A DNA stretch of 64,000 nt, from positions 496,001-560,000 of the forward strand of contig NZ_AP012327.1 in assembly GCF_001042615.1 (NCBI RefSeq), written 5' to 3'. The translations under genes were made by a program, and so were the position numbers. The DNA is from Bifidobacterium catenulatum subsp. kashiwanohense JCM 15439 = DSM 21854. GTDB lineage: Bacteria > Actinomycetota > Actinomycetes > Actinomycetales > Bifidobacteriaceae. How positions within the stretch are numbered: the first letter of the stretch is position 1; each line of letters begins with the position of its first letter. The notes below the pieces were generated by a model, which saw nothing but the letters and a program-made list of their open reading frames with translations, was not told the DNA's origin and searched no databases. Shown here piece by piece: positions 17,084-25,211 of the stretch.

Positions 17084-17976
17084 TGCAAGAAGATGTGAAC
17101 ACGCCGACTGAAAATCAAGTAAACGGCGAAAACGAACAAAACATGTCAAAAACGCAAGGTGAACTACAGGCTGATGCTGGTCGGCGTCCTGCCTTGTATG
17201 GGCGCAAGGTGCTTTCCTTCGTGCGTCGTTCCGCCAGGCTCGACGCGCGCTTGCAGCGTGCATGGGATACCTATGCCGATACCTATCTTTTGAATATCAA
17301 TGCAGGTGAAGGCTCCCTTGACGTGCGAAACGATCTGGTGTTCGACCGGCCGTATATTGCGGAAGCGTGGGGCAATGCCAATCCTCTGATTGTGGAAATT
17401 GGCACCGGTCAGGGCGAAAACGTGGTTGCCGCGGCCGCCGAACACCCAGAAATGAATTTTCTGGCGCTCGAAGTTTACGATCCAGGTGTGGCGCACACCA
17501 TGCTGCTTGCGGGCAAGCAAGGCCTTGCCAATCTGCGCATCGCACAGGTCAACGCTCCCGAACTCTTCAAAGCCGCCGCAGATGGCTCGATCGCCGAAGT
17601 GTGGACTTTCTTCCCTGATCCATGGCCCAAGATGCGTCATCACAAGCGCCGCATCGTACAACCGGAGCTTGCCGGTGAGATTCATCGCACGCTGCAGGCT
17701 GGAGGAGTGTGGCGTATCGCTACCGATATTGAAGACTATGCATTGCATGTGCATGAGGTCATGGATGGTATTGAAGGCTTCCATAATGACGGCACGTTGA
17801 CGGTGAGTCTGCCGGTTGAGCATGTCGGCAAGGGAAATGCCGGCGAAGCCGCAAGTCTGCGACACGCCGATTTCAGTGAATCCGAACGTTTTTCTGGTCG
17901 AGTTTTGACGAATTTCGAGAAAAAAGGACTTGCTGCCGGTCGTGTGATTCATGACTTCACCTATCGCCGCGTATGA
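17083..17976 (+). CDS. trmB: tRNA (guanine-N7-)-methyltransferase
   Basis: Methylates G46 of tRNA to m7G using S-adenosylmethionine. 297 residues with a hydrophilic N-terminal extension of about 45 residues. The core has the SAM-binding [15 protein letters not shown] and the family signature [22 protein letters not shown]. An internal ATG at 17143 would remove 20 residues of non-conserved tail and is possible. It lies just upstream of a tRNA cluster, a fitting but possibly accidental neighbourhood. Confidence 0.95.
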   Translation: MQEDVNTPTENQVNGENEQNMSKTQGELQADAGRRPALYGRKVLSFVRRSARLDARLQRAWDTYADTYLLNINAGEGSLDVRNDLVFDRPYIAEAWGNANPLIVEIGTGQGENVVAAAAEHPEMNFLALEVYDPGVAHTMLLAGKQGLANLRIAQVNAPELFKAAADGSIAEVWTFFPDPWPKMRHHKRRIVQPELAGEIHRTLQAGGVWRIATDIEDYALHVHEVMDGIEGFHNDGTLTVSLPVEHVGKGNAGEAASLRHADFSESERFSGRVLTNFEKKGLAAGRVIHDFTYRRV

Positions 17977-18143
17977 GGCTTCATGTTGTGCTGTTCATGT
18001 GTTGAAATGGCTTTATTCCAACGATCTTCAACATGTGGACAGCATGGTTTCCACAATTCCGCAACGTTGCGACACGCCGAGACTTGCATGTTTCGATGAT
18101 TCGCGTATAGTTAAGCGAGTTGTCAAGCGGAAACGCTGAAAGC

Positions 18144-18215
18144 GCCCCCTTCGTCTAACGGTTAGGACACCAGACTTTCAATCTGACAACGAGAGTTCGA
18201 CTCTCTCAGGGGGTA
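18144..18215 (+). tRNA. tRNA-Glu (anticodon TTC)
   Basis: 72-base cloverleaf with acceptor GCCCCCT/AGGGGGT (first pair G-U), discriminator A, anticodon loop CTTTCAA giving TTC, T-arm GAGAGTTCGACTCTC. First of three clustered plus-strand tRNAs. CCA is not encoded. Confidence 0.95.
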
Positions 18216-18240
18216 CTTACCTTGGTAACAAGGTGGCAAT

Positions 18241-18314
18241 GGCCCCGTAGCTCAGTTGGTTAGAGCGCCGCCCTGTCACGGCGGAGGTCACCGGTTCAAG
18301 TCCGGCCGGGGTCG
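18241..18314 (+). tRNA. tRNA-Asp (anticodon GTC)
   Basis: 74-base cloverleaf, identical to the minus-strand copy at 15581-15654, so the two form a 74-base inverted repeat around galE and trmB. CCA is not encoded. Confidence 0.97.
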
Positions 18315-18335
18315 CTCGAACAGGTTCCTGTTCAT

Positions 18336-18411
18336 GGCTCTGTAGCTCAGTTGGTAGAGCGAACGACTGAAAATCGTTAGGTCAGCGGATCGATGCCGCT
18401 CGGAGCCACCA
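18336..18411 (+). tRNA. tRNA-Phe (anticodon GAA)
   Basis: Acceptor GGCTCTG/CGGAGCC, discriminator A and an encoded CCA (18409-18411); anticodon loop CTGAAAA gives GAA. Last tRNA of the cluster, followed by a terminator and then the exopolysaccharide region. Confidence 0.96.
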
Positions 18412-18420
18412 TGGCTTTAA

Positions 18421-18446
18421 ACCTCGGAAATCTCCGAGGTTTTTTG
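18421..18446 (+). terminator. Terminator of the tRNA cluster
   Basis: ACCTCGGA pairs with TCCGAGGT around a short loop, followed by a T6 run. Confidence 0.9.
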
Positions 18447-18768
18447 TTTTTCATCACTTTTAAGTCATATAGGAACCAAAATTACGGCGGACTGACTGCA
18501 GAGAGGCCATGACTTTTTGAAGGGGCAGATTCTTCGGTCATGGCTCTCTCAATCTCATGTCTTGCTGAATTCGTGATGTGGGCGTGTCAATGCCCCGTAC
18601 GGGTGTGTCATCTTATGCTTTACTTAGAAATGACTAAGAAACCCCCGTTGAAGGGTGAATTTGTCTGTTGGCGGATTACACTGGAATACCATAAGACAGG
18701 AACAATGGAGGGTTTGTGGGCAGAGCTATGCCAAACCCCGTTAAGGGAATATTCACTGGGGCGGTAGC
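18447..18768 (+). promoter_or_regulatory. 322-base spacer with a structured leader upstream of pelD
   Basis: No convincing gene. A long imperfect hairpin (GAGAGGCCATGAC at about 18500 against GTCATGGCTCTC at about 18538-18550) comes first. A possible -10 (TATGCT near 18614) follows, then a small hairpin CTTAG/CTAAG and two copies of an AAACCCC(C)GTT(G)AAGGG motif (18639-18655 and 18733-18747). GGGTTT (18710-18715) and GGCA (18719-18722) can pair with TGCC and AAACCC (18729-18738). The same CCCC can alternatively pair with GGGG (18758-18761) in the poor ribosome-binding site of pelD. That would allow mutually exclusive folds, as in a riboswitch or attenuator. No known riboswitch class was recognised. 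Confidence 0.45.
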
Positions 18769-20976
18769 ATGGAAGTGCTCTTGGTCGGTAATACCGATTT
18801 CATTACCAAACAGTGGATTCAGCATGCCTTTCCCCGAGACCATGTGGTGATAGCGGAACGCGAAGGCACCGTAGACGGCAATGACCATCTCAGAATCGTC
18901 AACATGTCTGACGCCAACGCCCTTGCCGAAGCCCTTACCACATACGAATTTGATCGCATCGTATTCTTTTCCGAAAATCTGACCCCACGCAGCGACAGAG
19001 ACGGCGACCTGGGAGCATTGCGAAGACTTCTGCATGCCATTCGCAACAGGCAAACGCAAATGCTGATGGTCAGCGGCCCCGAATCCGAATTCACTTATCC
19101 GGAAAACGACGACGTAAGCGATACCAGCAAAAGCCTAATGTCTCGAGCATCGGAAGAACTCTGCCTGTATTACGCGCGCACCTACCGTCTGGAAGCGAAA
19201 ATCATTCGTTGCCCATACTTGTATGCACCCGAACGCAATGGGGTAACCGCATATTTCGGCAGACTGTTCGAACAGGCGTCAGCAGGGTCGATCTCATTCT
19301 GCGAACGCGAACAGCAGCAGACATGCTTTCTCTGCGCCGACGATCTTGCCGAACTGATCTACCGCATGTTCGACGATTGGACCGCTGAAAGCGAAGTATT
19401 CCACGTGCCCAACGCGTTTGACTTCACATACGGTGATTTGGCTGATGTGATTAGCGCGGCATTTCCTGGATTATCGGTGACTTTTGGCGAAGACAGGACA
19501 CGGCATTACCCGGCAGACGACCATGCGCTGCGCTTGCGTTATGGCTGGTCGCCGCGATATTCGCTCAAACAGGATCTTCCCCTGGTGCTGCAACGCTGGA
19601 AAGAGGCGCGTGCGCAGGAACAGTCCGAAAAGCACCTGATCTGGGATTTTCTGCGCAACCATTCGAAACCATGGATCGCATTCGAAATCTGCGTCACGTT
19701 CATACTGGAGGAACTGCTTCGCACCGCGGTACAAGGCAACAGTCAGCTGGGAACCGTGGATTTGCGCCTGTTTTTCGTGGTGATCGTCGGCACGATGTAC
19801 GGACTGAACGCAGGCGTGTTCGCGGCCGCGCTCGCATGTGCCGGCATGGCGTTGTCGTACGTGTCGAACGGTGCGTCATTCGCGCCACTGTTTTACGATA
19901 CGTCGAACTGGATTACGTTTGTGGTGTATTTCGTTGCGGGCGCAGTATGTGGGTATGTACAGATGCGCAATCGCGAAAACCTGCGATTCATGCGTGACGA
20001 AAACAGTTTGCTGCGTGAACGACTTGCGTTCCTGCGTGACCTGTACCACGATGTGCTCGATGATCGTCGTATGTTGCGCGGGCAGATTATCGGCAGACGT
20101 GACAGTTTCGGCAAAATGTATGCGATGACCCGTGAATTGGACGAAGTGCAGCCTCAAAAGCTGTATCGTGCGGCCATTCGCATTATGCAAGATACGTTGG
20201 GCGGCGATAGTTTCGGTATTTACCGAATCGATAATGGTGGTCGTTTCGCGCGTTTGGTGGCCGCAAGCCCGCAGACTGAATCTTTGTTCAGCAAATCTAC
20301 GTTGCTTGAGAATTATGCCAACGTTGTCATTGCCTTGGATCATGGCGGATTGTGGGTAAACCGCAATCTCGAACAAAACCTTCCAATGTATGCGGCGGGC
20401 GTGCATGCCAATGGCAAGCTGGCCGTGGTGATTGTGCTTGCCAAAGCCCAGCCCGACCAAATGAACCTGTACTTCCAGAATCTGTTCACCATCATGTGCG
20501 GCTTGGTGGAATCCGCTATGGTGCGTGCCTTCGATTATGAGAATGTTGCACGGCAGACGATGCTGGTGCCCGGCACTGAATTCTTGAACGCCCAGGAGTT
20601 TCTGCCTAAAGTGTTGGCTGCAAACGAGCTCAAGCACGATCATATGGGCGATCATCTGCTGCTGCGTGTGGCAGACGCTTGGCAAGACGATGGCAGCCGC
20701 CTGATGGGAGCCATTCGCCAAACGGATGAGGCCGGTGTGCTGCAGGACGGCAATGTGTATGTGCTCATGAATCAGGCCAGCGAGCATGAGCTGCCGATCA
20801 TCAACAAGCGTTTGACCCAGGCTGGATTGCATGTGACGCTGGTTTCAGACCACGAGGAAGATTCGTTGCTGGCTGAGGCTTCGAAACAAGTGGCTGCCGA
20901 ATCGCAAGCGGATGAAACGCTGCGCAGGAACGTTGCGCCGAATGATTCTGCATCGCATGAAGGCGGCACAGTGTGA
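18769..20976 (+). CDS. pelD: PelD-like c-di-GMP receptor fused to a degenerate SDR/epimerase domain
   Basis: 735 residues. Residues 1-275 resemble NAD-dependent sugar epimerases (RCPYLYAPE block). The Gly-rich NAD loop reads VGNTDFITKQ instead of GxxGxxG, and the YxxxK pair is absent (SLMSRASEE), so it is probably not catalytic. Membrane helices lie at about 300-400, followed by a coiled coil (about 405-440), a GAF-like domain (about 450-600) and a C-terminal degenerate GGDEF-like domain (about 605-710). That last domain keeps an RxxD inhibitory-site motif, R650-Q-T-D653, the c-di-GMP contact in PelD. PelD activates the Pel synthase when it binds c-di-GMP. First gene of the run; the downstream pelE overlaps it by 4 bases. 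Confidence 0.85.
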   Translation: MEVLLVGNTDFITKQWIQHAFPRDHVVIAEREGTVDGNDHLRIVNMSDANALAEALTTYEFDRIVFFSENLTPRSDRDGDLGALRRLLHAIRNRQTQMLMVSGPESEFTYPENDDVSDTSKSLMSRASEELCLYYARTYRLEAKIIRCPYLYAPERNGVTAYFGRLFEQASAGSISFCEREQQQTCFLCADDLAELIYRMFDDWTAESEVFHVPNAFDFTYGDLADVISAAFPGLSVTFGEDRTRHYPADDHALRLRYGWSPRYSLKQDLPLVLQRWKEARAQEQSEKHLIWDFLRNHSKPWIAFEICVTFILEELLRTAVQGNSQLGTVDLRLFFVVIVGTMYGLNAGVFAAALACAGMALSYVSNGASFAPLFYDTSNWITFVVYFVAGAVCGYVQMRNRENLRFMRDENSLLRERLAFLRDLYHDVLDDRRMLRGQIIGRRDSFGKMYAMTRELDEVQPQKLYRAAIRIMQDTLGGDSFGIYRIDNGGRFARLVAASPQTESLFSKSTLLENYANVVIALDHGGLWVNRNLEQNLPMYAAGVHANGKLAVVIVLAKAQPDQMNLYFQNLFTIMCGLVESAMVRAFDYENVARQTMLVPGTEFLNAQEFLPKVLAANELKHDHMGDHLLLRVADAWQDDGSRLMGAIRQTDEAGVLQDGNVYVLMNQASEHELPIINKRLTQAGLHVTLVSDHEEDSLLAEASKQVAAESQADETLRRNVAPNDSASHEGGTV

Positions 20977-21888
20977 ACGCGACGGTGATGGCGATGCTGC
21001 TTATCGCCGTGCATGTAATGATATGCGTGCTGCTGTGCGTATTGTCTCGCGTTGGCGTGCTTCGCGTGGAGGGGCGGCTGCTTCCTTTCATGCTGCTGGT
21101 GCCATGGGGGGGGGGCGTTATGTGTGCTGATGCTGCATACGCGCACGCTGATTCGCGCTGGTGAGCACACGGCTCCGGGGCTTGAGCAAATGCGTGTGGA
21201 TGATGAGGAACGTCGAAGCATCCTGGTTGAGGAACGAGCTGATTTCGCCAATACAGTGCCGTTGGAAGAGGCACTGATCGTCAACGATTCGAGTCAGCGG
21301 CGCAGTCTGGTGATGTCCATTCTCAACGACAATCCCAGCCGTTATATCGATGTGCTGTCGCAGGCCAGACTGAATGAGGATGTGGAAGTCGTGCATTACG
21401 CGGCTACCGCCATGGCGCAGATCAGTGCCAAAGAAGATCTTGCATTGCAGCGCTGCCGTAACGATTATCTGCAGCATCGAAATTCCGAAACGGTGTTGGA
21501 ACGCTATTGCGATGCGTTGGAACGATATGTCAATTCCGGTATTGCGCAAGGATACGCATTGCAGTTGCAGAAGCAGCGATATGCCGAAGTATTGCAGGAA
21601 CGACTTCGCAAACATGACGATTATTACATTGCATGCCGTCTTGCGCAAATGCAGATCGATCTTGGACTCTTTGATGATGCCGCGCACACTATTGACGGCG
21701 CTATGGAACGGTGGCCGGATCAAGGCGATGTATGGCTGATGCGTCTACGGCTCGATGCCGCACGCAATGATGGCGATGCGTTGCGTCAAACCGTTCAGCA
21801 GATTGAAAGCAAGCATATTTATCTCGGTGGCCAAGGAAGACGCACGCTGCGGTTCTGGACTGGAACCAAGGAGGCTGAACGCGCATGA
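20973..21888 (+). pseudogene. pelE: PelE-like membrane/TPR protein interrupted at a G10 tract (probable phase-OFF state)
   Basis: The frame opening at GTG 20973 (4-base GTGA overlap with pelD, AAGGCGG ribosome site) encodes two hydrophobic helices and then, after the G run at 21106-21115, stops at 21164. The rest of the protein lies in another frame, from just after the G run to the stop at 21888. With nine (or twelve) G's the two halves join into a 304-residue protein: two N-terminal membrane helices, then HEAT/TPR-like helical repeats (for example VVHYAATAMAQIS, CRLAQMQIDLGLFDDAAHTI). This is the PelE layout. PelE is an inner-membrane partner of PelD and PelF/PelG. A sequencing error cannot be excluded, but slipped-strand phase variation is the natural reading. 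The stop overlaps the next ATG. Confidence 0.78.
21106..21115 (+). repeat. Ten-G homopolymer inside pelE
   Basis: An uninterrupted run of ten G residues, the longest mononucleotide G run seen in the window, located between the two membrane-helix codons of pelE. Nine or twelve G's put pelE in frame; ten do not. Confidence 0.95.
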
Positions 21889-23765
21889 TCAGAGGATTCC
21901 TGTCAGACGTGTTGGCCAAGTGGAAGCGATTCCGCTGGCAAGGTCTGGTCAAGGTCTGGGCTGTGTTTATGGCCATTGCATTGGTGTTGCTGGTGGAAAG
22001 CCTGGGCGTGCATTATGGTGCCACGCGGTTCGACATCACGTATTTGGATCGAGCCAAAGCCATTCCTGCTGCCAATGCCATCGCTGGACAAAAAGCCACG
22101 AATCTGTTGGTGGTTGACAGTTCGCAGGAGGGTGTCAGCGATGCCGAAGCCATGCTCGACCAGATTCTGCTTGATATGAAAGTCCCTACCACTACGGTTG
22201 ACGTGGCTGACGAAAACGCTGAATTTCCAGCGTTGAATCACTACAGCACCATAGTGGTGGCCATGCCTAATCTCGACCGTCTGGGCGAGCACGTGCTGCA
22301 AATCATGCAATGGGCCAAAAAGGGCGGCGGAGTCATGTTTGCCATGACTCCCGAAAAAACCGGCTATTTGGACGTGATCGGCCCGCAGATCGGCATTGAA
22401 TCGTCCACATACGAATATGTGGCGACTAAAGGCATTACACCGTCCAGAGATTTTATGTTGGGTGGCGGCCAGACATACACATTCAGTGACCCGTTCAAAT
22501 CGTCGCTGAGCGTCGCATTGAATGATCGTGCACAGGTGGAAGCGGTCAGCAGCAATGGCAGAACGCCATTGGTGTGGAGGAACGCGGTGGAGTCAGGAAC
22601 GGCTGTGATGTGCAATATCGGCATTTACGGCAAGGTGTTTCGAGGATTTTACGCTTCGGCGTTCAGTCTGCTCGGTTCTGCCATGGCCTATCCGGTGATT
22701 AACAGCGCGGCGTTCTACTTGGATGATTTTCCCTCTCCGGTACCGTCTGGCAATGGCAAATACATCAAACGTGACTACAACATGAGTATTTCTGAATTCT
22801 ATTCTCAAGTATGGTGGCCGGATTTGGTGCGTCTTGCGGAACGGTACGGTATTCGTTTCACCGGTGTGATGATTGAGAATTACGGCGATGACACCAAGGA
22901 TGATCCGGTACGACAGACGGACAACACACAATTCGAGTATTACGGAGGATTGTTGCTTCGGCAAAACGGCGAAATCGGATATCACGGGTACAACCATCAG
23001 CCGTTGGTGTTGCCGAATACGCATTACGGCAAGGAATACGCGTACGTGCAATGGCCGAATCGCAAAGCCATTGTGGCATCATTGCAGGAACTGATCGCAT
23101 TCCAGAAAGACGTATTGCCGGCCGCAACATCGTCGGTATACGTGCCGCCGTCGAATATCCTCTCCCAAGAGGCACGAAAGATCATAGGCGAGGATGTGCC
23201 GCAGATTCGCGCCATCGCCAGTACGTATATGCCTTCCGACAGTTCCTTGCCGTACATACAGGAGTTCGGTGTTGCGGCCGATGGCATGGTGGAGGCTCCA
23301 CGTATCGTGTCCGGCGGCATGGTGGGCGACACGTACATGCGTCTTGCCGCGGTTTCCGAATTGAACATGCACTATGTGAGCACGCACTTCATGCATCCCG
23401 ACGATCTGCTTGATGAAGATCGTGGTGCGAAAGAAGGTTGGGAAACCTATCGCAAGGGATTGGAAGATTATTTGGATTGGTTGGAACAGTCGGCTCCATC
23501 CATTCGTATGCAGACTGGAACGGAATGCGCTGCGGCGGTGCAACGATTCTCAGGATTGACGGTTTCGATGGAAACAACCGATACCAGTTGGGATCTGAAA
23601 CTTGGCAACCTCACTGATCAAGGGTGGCTGATGTTCCGTGCCAGTAATGGTACGCCCGGCAATGTGCGCGGCGGAAGCCTCACCAAGCTGACCGGCAACT
23701 TGTATCTGCTCAAAGCCACGAGCGCCACGGTTCATATCGAACGCAAGACTGGGGGAGCGGCATGA
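21885..23765 (+). CDS. pelA: PelA-type polysaccharide deacetylase (membrane-anchored, DUF2194-like)
   Basis: 626 residues with one N-terminal membrane helix (about 24-42) and an extracellular body. Residues 50-250 form a Rossmann-like region resembling the deacetylase-associated region of PelA. The polysaccharide deacetylase fold follows, with the metal/catalytic pair D280-D281 in AFYLDDFPSP and H367/H371 in GYHGYNHQ. A C-terminal beta-rich segment ends the protein. It is expected to remove acetyl groups from GalNAc/GlcNAc in the growing polymer, making it cationic. The glycoside hydrolase half found in Gram-negative PelA is absent, as in Gram-positive pelDEA(DA)FG clusters. ATGA overlap with pelE and with pelF shows tight translational coupling. 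Confidence 0.85.
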   Translation: MIRGFLSDVLAKWKRFRWQGLVKVWAVFMAIALVLLVESLGVHYGATRFDITYLDRAKAIPAANAIAGQKATNLLVVDSSQEGVSDAEAMLDQILLDMKVPTTTVDVADENAEFPALNHYSTIVVAMPNLDRLGEHVLQIMQWAKKGGGVMFAMTPEKTGYLDVIGPQIGIESSTYEYVATKGITPSRDFMLGGGQTYTFSDPFKSSLSVALNDRAQVEAVSSNGRTPLVWRNAVESGTAVMCNIGIYGKVFRGFYASAFSLLGSAMAYPVINSAAFYLDDFPSPVPSGNGKYIKRDYNMSISEFYSQVWWPDLVRLAERYGIRFTGVMIENYGDDTKDDPVRQTDNTQFEYYGGLLLRQNGEIGYHGYNHQPLVLPNTHYGKEYAYVQWPNRKAIVASLQELIAFQKDVLPAATSSVYVPPSNILSQEARKIIGEDVPQIRAIASTYMPSDSSLPYIQEFGVAADGMVEAPRIVSGGMVGDTYMRLAAVSELNMHYVSTHFMHPDDLLDEDRGAKEGWETYRKGLEDYLDWLEQSAPSIRMQTGTECAAAVQRFSGLTVSMETTDTSWDLKLGNLTDQGWLMFRASNGTPGNVRGGSLTKLTGNLYLLKATSATVHIERKTGGAA

Positions 23766-25210
23766 GAATCTGCCTGGTTTTGGAAGGATGCTACCCGTAC
23801 GTGCATGGTGGCGTGTCCACATGGATGCACAGTTATATCGAAGCGATGAAAGAGCACGAGTTCGTATTGTGGGTGATCGGCGCCAAAGCCGAAGACCGCG
23901 GCAAATTCGTATATGACCTGCCCAGCAATGTGGTGGAAGTGCGTGAGGTGTTCCTCGACGACGCCTTGCGTCTGAGCGGTGAACGCGCGCAAGTGTCGTT
24001 CACCGAAGAGGAATTGCGGTCATTGCGCGAACTGGTGAATCTTGGCAGCCCGGACTGGGATGTGCTGTTCAACCTGTTCCACACCAAAGGCGTGCATCCG
24101 CTGTCGTTCCTGCAAAGCCGTGAATTCATTGACCTGTTCACGCAAATCTGCATGGAGGAATACCCGTATGTGGCCTATGCGGATGCTTTCCATACTGCGC
24201 GCTCCATGCTGCTGCCGGTATTATACCTGATGGGCAGCGAAGTGCCGGAAGCGCAAATCTATCATGCGATTTCCACCGGATATGGCGGATTGCTAGCCTG
24301 TTTGGGCGGTTCCATCAACCATGCGCCGGTATTGCTTACGGAACATGGTATCTACACGCGCGAACGTGAAGAGGAGATTATCTCCGCCGAATGGGTGCTT
24401 CCGGCTTTCCGTCCGCGTTGGATTCGTTTCTTCTACATGCTTTCGGAACAGATCTACCGGCGTGCATGGCGTATCACTAGTTTGTTCGGTCGTGCCCGTC
24501 TTATCCAAATCGGTATGGGCGCTCCCGCCGACGCCTGCCAGGTTATTCCCAACGGCATTCAATACGAACGTTTTTGCGATATTCCTCTAAAACCCGACGA
24601 TGGTTGGGTTGATGTCGGTGCGGTGGTGCGCATGGCGCCGATCAAAGACGTGAAAACCCTGATTCATGCGTTTCATGAGCTTTCATCTCGCGTTGACAAT
24701 GTGCGTTTGCATATTCTCGGCGGTGTTGACGATCAGGAGTATGCCGACGAATGCTATGAGCTTGTGGAACAGTTGGGCGTGCGCAATCTTGAATTCACGG
24801 GCCGTGTGAATGTGGTGGAATACATGCGCAAGCTTGATTTCACCGTGTTAACCAGCATTTCCGAAGGCCAACCGTTGTCGGTGTTGGAATCGTTCGCAGC
24901 CGCACGCCCATGCGTGACTACTGATGTCGGCTGTTGCCGTGAACTGTTGGAAGGTGAGGATGGCGATGATTTCGGCACTGCCGGTTTTTATGTGCCTCCC
25001 ATGTACCGCGAAGGTTTAAGCGGGGCGATGGAACGCATGTGTTCCAGCCGCGTGTTGCGTGAAACCATGGGGCAGATCGGCCGCGATCGTGTGAATGCCT
25101 ATTATCGGCATGAGCGCATGCTTGACGATTATCGCAGGCTGTATGCCGATACCGCGGATCAGTTCGGATCGGATCAGTTCGGATTGGATCAGTTCGGATT
25201 GGAGCGCTGA
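23762..25210 (+). CDS. pelF: PelF-type glycosyltransferase (GT4)
   Basis: 482-residue cytoplasmic GT4 enzyme, the predicted Pel polymerase, using a UDP-sugar donor. The acceptor-side N-terminus CLVLEGCYPYVHGGVSTWMH is the PelF signature. The donor-binding C-terminal half shows VVRMAPIKDVKTLIHAFHEL and the E-x7-E motif region TSISEGQPLSVLESFAAARPCVTTDVGCCRELL. The last 17 residues (DQFGSDQFGLDQFGLER) come from a 15-base DNA repeat present three times. ATGA overlap with pelA; pelG starts one base after the stop. Confidence 0.92.
   Translation: MRICLVLEGCYPYVHGGVSTWMHSYIEAMKEHEFVLWVIGAKAEDRGKFVYDLPSNVVEVREVFLDDALRLSGERAQVSFTEEELRSLRELVNLGSPDWDVLFNLFHTKGVHPLSFLQSREFIDLFTQICMEEYPYVAYADAFHTARSMLLPVLYLMGSEVPEAQIYHAISTGYGGLLACLGGSINHAPVLLTEHGIYTREREEEIISAEWVLPAFRPRWIRFFYMLSEQIYRRAWRITSLFGRARLIQIGMGAPADACQVIPNGIQYERFCDIPLKPDDGWVDVGAVVRMAPIKDVKTLIHAFHELSSRVDNVRLHILGGVDDQEYADECYELVEQLGVRNLEFTGRVNVVEYMRKLDFTVLTSISEGQPLSVLESFAAARPCVTTDVGCCRELLEGEDGDDFGTAGFYVPPMYREGLSGAMERMCSSRVLRETMGQIGRDRVNAYYRHERMLDDYRRLYADTADQFGSDQFGLDQFGLER
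25156..25200 (+). repeat. Three 15-base tandem repeats at the 3' end of pelF
   Basis: Units GGATCAGTTCGGATC, GGATCAGTTCGGATT, GGATCAGTTCGGATT (25156-25170, 25171-25185, 25186-25200). Being a multiple of three they add DQFG(S/L) pentapeptides without breaking frame. Confidence 0.95.
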
Positions 25211-25211
25211 T

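Noticed and set aside
18336..18411. tRNA-Phe 3' end as an integration site for the pel region
   Set aside because: No integrase gene, and no direct repeat of the tRNA 3' end was seen at the far side of the operon near 32.3 kb.
18540..18767. 75-codon open frame upstream of pelD
   Set aside because: Cys/Leu-mixed sequence with no family features; overlaps the repeated and hairpin-forming leader, so a non-coding reading fits better.
18600..18768. Known c-di-GMP (GEMM) riboswitch before pelD
   Set aside because: The region folds, but I could not place the conserved GEMM-I or GEMM-II core sequences, so no class name is given.
21052..21888. pelE as an intact 278-residue gene starting at TTG 21052
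   Set aside because: That start is out of frame with the overlapping GTG start. It reads an unlikely Cys-rich N-terminus and would lose the first membrane helix; the frameshift at the G run explains both halves better.
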